Source: Actinomycetospora soli (lineage in GTDB: Bacteria > Actinomycetota > Actinomycetes > Mycobacteriales > Pseudonocardiaceae). Taken from it: a stretch of 35,699 bases of DNA. The translations under genes were made by a program, and so were the position numbers. The notes under the pieces were generated by a model. That model did not search any database. It was given only the letters and a program-made list of their open reading frames with translations, and was not told the origin of the DNA. Shown one piece after another: positions 33,020-35,699 of this stretch. Position 1 is the stretch's first letter. The number at the start of each line of letters is the position of its first letter. The stretch covers positions 1 to 35,699 of the forward strand of contig NZ_JAJNDA010000035.1 of assembly GCF_021026295.1 (NCBI RefSeq), written 5' to 3'.

Positions 33020-34534
33020 TCAGGCACGGGCCTCTCCTCGGGGGGTGTACTCGCCGGCGACGAGCATCCGGCGAAGGGTCTTGCCGACCCCGGAGCGCGG
33101 GATCGCGTCGACGGCGATCGCCTGCTTGGGCCGCTTGAGCGACGGCAGGTGCTCGCGGGCATGGGCGAGCGTCGCGGCGGCGGCCAGCTCCGGCTCGATC
33201 CCGGCGACGGGCACGACGAAGGCGCTCACCGCATGGCCCCACCGGTCGTCGGGCAGCCCGACCACGCAGACGTCGTCGATCGCCGCGCAGCGGATGAGCG
33301 CCGCCTCGATCTCGTCGGGGTAGATGTTCTCCCCACCCGAGTTGATCATGTCGTCGGTGCGGCCGGACACCCAGAGGTCGCCGTCCTCGTCGGCGATCGC
33401 GAGGTCCCCGGTGTGGTACCAGCCGTCGCGGATCGCCTTCGCGTTCGCGTCGGGGCGGTTCCAGTAGCCGCCGAACGCCTCCGCCGAGGCCATCGACACG
33501 ATGACCTGGCCCTGCTCGCCGGGCGCGACCTCCTCGTCGACCGGGGCACCCTGCATGGGTGCGATCAGGCGGACGCGGGAGAACAAGCCGGCCCGTCCGA
33601 CGCAGCCGGGCTTGGCGGCGACGTCCGCGCCGATGGTGAACGTATAGATCTCGGTCGACCCGAAGTGGTTGACGAACGAGCGCGGCTGCACCGCCTCGAC
33701 CAGCGCCTCGGCCAGCGACGGGGTCATGGCCGCCCCGGCGTAAGCGAGGTTGTCGAGCCGGTGGGCCTCGCCGAGGCGCCCGGTGCGCAGGAGCGACCAG
33801 TAGATCGTCGGCACCAGGTACAGCGATCCGATCCCCTCGTCGCGGATCAGCGCCATCGACTCGTCGGCGTCGAAGGTGGGCTGGGCGACCCAGGTCCCGC
33901 CGACCGCGATCGAGGCCAGCAGCGTGCGCAGCCCCATCGTGTGGAAGAGCGGCATCACGCCGAGCGTGGCGACGCCCAGGCGCTGTCCGGTCTGCATCAC
34001 GTGTGCGACCGCGGCGGCGTGCTCGGCGCGATGGGTCCGGGGCACGCCTTTCGGCTTCCCGGTGGTCCCGGAGGTGTAGAGCATCACGCTCACGGCGGAC
34101 TCGTCCGGCGCCGGCGGTACGGCCGTGGTGTCGGCGACCTCCGCGGCCGCGTCGACCTCGGCGACGTCATGGATCGGGACCGCGCCCGCGGCGGCCTCCA
34201 CCCGCGAGGCGTGCGCCGGATCGGTGAGGACCATGACCGCGCCCGCGTCCGCGAGGCAGTAGGCGAGCTCGTCGACGCCGAACCGCGTCGACAGCGGCAC
34301 CGAGACCGCGCCGAGCTTCTGCGCGGCCAGGTGCAGGCTCGCGAGCGGCTCGCCGCCGTGCATCACCAGCGCCAGGCGATCCCCGGCTCGCACGCCCCAG
34401 CCGCTCAACGCCGCCGCGAGGCGGTCCGTGCGCTCGTCCCATTCGCGATACGTCAGTCGACGGCCCACTCCGGACACCGCGCAGCGGTGCGGGTGGCGGT
34501 CGGCGGCCCATCGAAGCATCGACGCGAGGTCCAT
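33020..34534 (-). CDS. AMP-forming acyl-CoA synthetase
   Basis: A 504-residue ANL-family ligase making an acyl-CoA from a carboxylate, ATP and CoA. Core motifs in order: the P-loop YTSGTTGKPKGV, NHFGSTEIYTF, GYWNRPDANAKAIRDGWYHTGD, and SGRTDDMINSGGENIYPDEIE, then the catalytic Lys in SGVGKTLRR. The ATG 34534 follows AAGGAAGG. It is the first gene of the operon, as expected for activation before hydroxylation of a ring acid. The residues that define aromatic, aryl or fatty substrates cannot be read by eye. Expression probably depends on the PadR-type protein through the palindrome at 34561. Confidence 0.9.
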   Translation of the reverse strand: MDLASMLRWAADRHPHRCAVSGVGRRLTYREWDERTDRLAAALSGWGVRAGDRLALVMHGGEPLASLHLAAQKLGAVSVPLSTRFGVDELAYCLADAGAVMVLTDPAHASRVEAAAGAVPIHDVAEVDAAAEVADTTAVPPAPDESAVSVMLYTSGTTGKPKGVPRTHRAEHAAAVAHVMQTGQRLGVATLGVMPLFHTMGLRTLLASIAVGGTWVAQPTFDADESMALIRDEGIGSLYLVPTIYWSLLRTGRLGEAHRLDNLAYAGAAMTPSLAEALVEAVQPRSFVNHFGSTEIYTFTIGADVAAKPGCVGRAGLFSRVRLIAPMQGAPVDEEVAPGEQGQVIVSMASAEAFGGYWNRPDANAKAIRDGWYHTGDLAIADEDGDLWVSGRTDDMINSGGENIYPDEIEAALIRCAAIDDVCVVGLPDDRWGHAVSAFVVPVAGIEPELAAAATLAHAREHLPSLKRPKQAIAVDAIPRSGVGKTLRRMLVAGEYTPRGEARA

Positions 34535-34560
34535 GACCGGCCCTTCCTTGGTGTGAAGCG

Positions 34561-34581
34561 CACCGTACGTTCCGTATGGTG
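34561..34581. promoter_or_regulatory. Palindromic operator in the ligase/padR divergent region
   Basis: CACCGTACG (34561-34569) and CGTATGGTG (34573-34581) form an inverted repeat, 8 of 9 positions, with a 3-base centre. On the minus strand TTGCCT and TACGGT stand 17 bases apart and surround it, so it overlaps the likely ligase promoter. Near-identical CTTCACACC repeats border it. A PadR dimer is the obvious candidate binder. Confidence 0.7.
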
Positions 34582-34641
34582 TGAAGGCAAGGGTGCGCAC
34601 CGCTAGAGTCGAGATGTCGATCTCGCGGGGAGGAGGGCCGG

Positions 34642-35208
34642 ATGCGTCTGTCGACCACGTCGTACCTGGTCCTGGGCATGGTGGCGTTGCGCGGACCGTC
34701 GACCCCGTACGACCTCAAGCGAGCCACCAGCCGGTCGGTCGGCTACTTCTGGAACTTCCCGCACACGCAGCTGTACTCGGAGCCCGAGCGCCTGGCCGCG
34801 TCGGGGCTGCTGGCGGTCGATCTGGAGGACAGCGGCAGGCGACGCAAGACCTACTCACTCACGCCGGAGGGACGCGCCGCGCTGCAGGAGTGGCTGGCCG
34901 CGCCCACGGCTGAGCACTTCGAGATGCGCGACGTCGCCGAGCTCAAGCTCTTCTTCAACGAGGCCGGCTCTCCCGACGACGACGTCCCGAAGCTCGCGCA
35001 GGAACAGATCCGACAGCACGAGGAACGGATCGCCGTCTACGAGGACATGGTGTCCCGTCACGGCGACGAGGACTGGGCGCGGCCTCGCATGATCACCCTC
35101 GAGCTCGGGCTCGAGATGGAACACGCCGCTCTGCGCTTCTGGACCGCACTCGCCGCCGGCACCATCGAGGACCTGCGCCGCGAGCGCGACGAGCGCGATA
35201 TTCGCTGA
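34642..35208 (+). CDS. PadR-family transcriptional regulator
   Basis: A 188-residue repressor. Residues 1-85 make the PadR winged helix (STTSYLVLGMVALRGPSTPY, then YSEPERLAASGLLAVDLED and YSLTPEGRAALQEWLA). The C-terminal half (HFEMRDVAELKLFFNEAG, EEHAALRFW-like helices) is the Vir_act_alpha_C domain, used for dimerisation and for sensing small acids such as phenolates. ATG 34642 follows GGGGAGGAGG. It is divergent from the ligase-led operon and 60 bases from the 21-bp palindrome. That arrangement is classical for a repressor of the adjoining catabolic operon, with the substrate acid or its CoA ester as ligand. Confidence 0.9.
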   Translation: MRLSTTSYLVLGMVALRGPSTPYDLKRATSRSVGYFWNFPHTQLYSEPERLAASGLLAVDLEDSGRRRKTYSLTPEGRAALQEWLAAPTAEHFEMRDVAELKLFFNEAGSPDDDVPKLAQEQIRQHEERIAVYEDMVSRHGDEDWARPRMITLELGLEMEHAALRFWTALAAGTIEDLRRERDERDIR

Positions 35209-35541
35209 CCGCACGCCGATCCCGTTCATGCGTACAGGGGCGGAACTCGATGAGCGGCCCGGCCGGACCAAAGGCGGCCGACGGCGAGCAGGGAGGCCCG
35301 TCTCGATCGAGCCCTTGCCGACCCCGCCCTCGGGCCGACCGAACCTGTTGCTCTGGCGGAATCCCGCCGGCGATCGAGGCCCGGTCGACAGTCGGCCACG
35401 CAACGGTAGCCGATCTTCCACGACGACTCTCGTGAGGAGTTCCCGGTCCCTCGGGCAGTCAGCGATCGCGTCGCCAACGACGACGTGAACCGCTGACCTG
35501 CACGTATCTCCCGTCGTGGTGGACGCCGTGAACTGGTCGCG
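35209..35541. other. Intergenic region without recognisable gene
   Basis: 333 bases between the PadR gene and the DJ-1/PfpI gene, which converge. Several G+C-rich frames are open, but their translations are Arg/Pro/Ser-rich and show no known motif. I see no tRNA, IS end or strong long hairpin. Confidence 0.5.
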
Positions 35542-35699
35542 TCAGCTCTTGATGTGTTCCGCGAGGGTTGCTGCGGCGAGCTTGCCGAGGGCGTTGGCGG
35601 CCAGTGGGCTGTCGCCGGTGAGCAGGCCACGGTCGCGGTGGACGTGGCCGGCCATGTCCTCGTTGACCACGACCAGTCCCTGGGCGCGCAGACCCTCGG
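35542..35699 (-). CDS. DJ-1/PfpI-family protein, C-terminal end (partial)
   Basis: The last 51 codons of a minus-strand gene that continues off the right edge. The visible residues [17 protein letters not shown], then [20 protein letters not shown] and [11 protein letters not shown], are the usual C-terminus of type-1 glutamine-amidotransferase-like DJ-1/PfpI proteins of the glyoxalase III or Hsp31-like kind. The [17 protein letters not shown] segment is characteristic. The catalytic Cys and His are outside the window. These proteins detoxify methylglyoxal or act as chaperones. It converges with padR. Confidence 0.75.
   Translation of the reverse strand, partial: EGLRAQGLVVVNEDMAGHVHRDRGLLTGDSPLAANALGKLAAATLAEHIKS

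Overview
The window is high-G+C DNA from an actinobacterium. The gene families suggest a Pseudonocardia-like or other mycofactocin-using, F420-using genus, but the genus is an inference. Almost every gene has G/C third positions, GTG starts are common, and operons are tightly coupled through GTGA/ATGA overlaps.

Layout. (1) 1-6669, housekeeping and metal uptake: the 3' end of an NDMA-type zinc alcohol dehydrogenase, gdhA, an AraC regulator, a PAS-like gene scrap, the cobalt ECF transporter cbiMNQO (cbiO probably frameshifted at a G7 run), and a hot-dog thioesterase. (2) 6706-12951, a stress block: two universal stress proteins, a GreA/B-like factor, a PucR-type regulator, dps and a divergent D-amino-acid-dehydrogenase-like flavoenzyme. 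A 19-bp dyad, CTTGTC-N7-GACAAG, occurs upstream of one usp gene and three times between dps and the flavoenzyme. (3) 13042-15510, genome scar: an IclR gene lacking its DNA-binding domain and carrying a frameshift, a C-terminal ISL3-type transposase scrap, an IS3-family element with an in-frame stop in orfB, and the 3' end of a tRNA-Lys-like gene with a hairpin behind it. (4) 15511-27584, a carbohydrate or glycoside catabolic locus around a ROK repressor. One minus-strand operon encodes hydrolase, sugar isomerase, mycofactocin-type SDR, PPOX protein, aldehyde dehydrogenase and VOC protein. A divergent plus-strand operon encodes isomerase, Gfo/Idh/MocA dehydrogenase, isomerase, hydrolase and a glycosidase-like barrel. 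Both operons start at nearly the same 27-bp promoter sequence. (5) 27684-35208: an acyl-CoA ligase, a molybdenum hydroxylase (L, M and fused S-CoxG subunits) and a crotonase in one tightly packed operon, facing a PadR regulator across a 21-bp palindrome. The gene set matches a 2-furoate-type degradation module. (6) The right edge holds the 3' end of a DJ-1/PfpI gene.

How it fits together. Region 4 looks like an oxidise-then-cleave route for a sugar-containing compound. The MocA enzyme would oxidise a sugar carbon, isomerase-fold lyases and Asp-nucleophile hydrolases would break the skeleton, and the SDR and aldehyde dehydrogenase would oxidise the released alcohol or aldehyde. There is no transporter and no obvious secreted enzyme in the locus. 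Region 5 would activate a ring carboxylate as its CoA ester, hydroxylate it and open or hydrolyse it. A link between regions 4 and 5 is possible, since a furan or aromatic acid could derive from the first substrate, but it is not shown. All functional calls come from reading sequence motifs; no database search was run.
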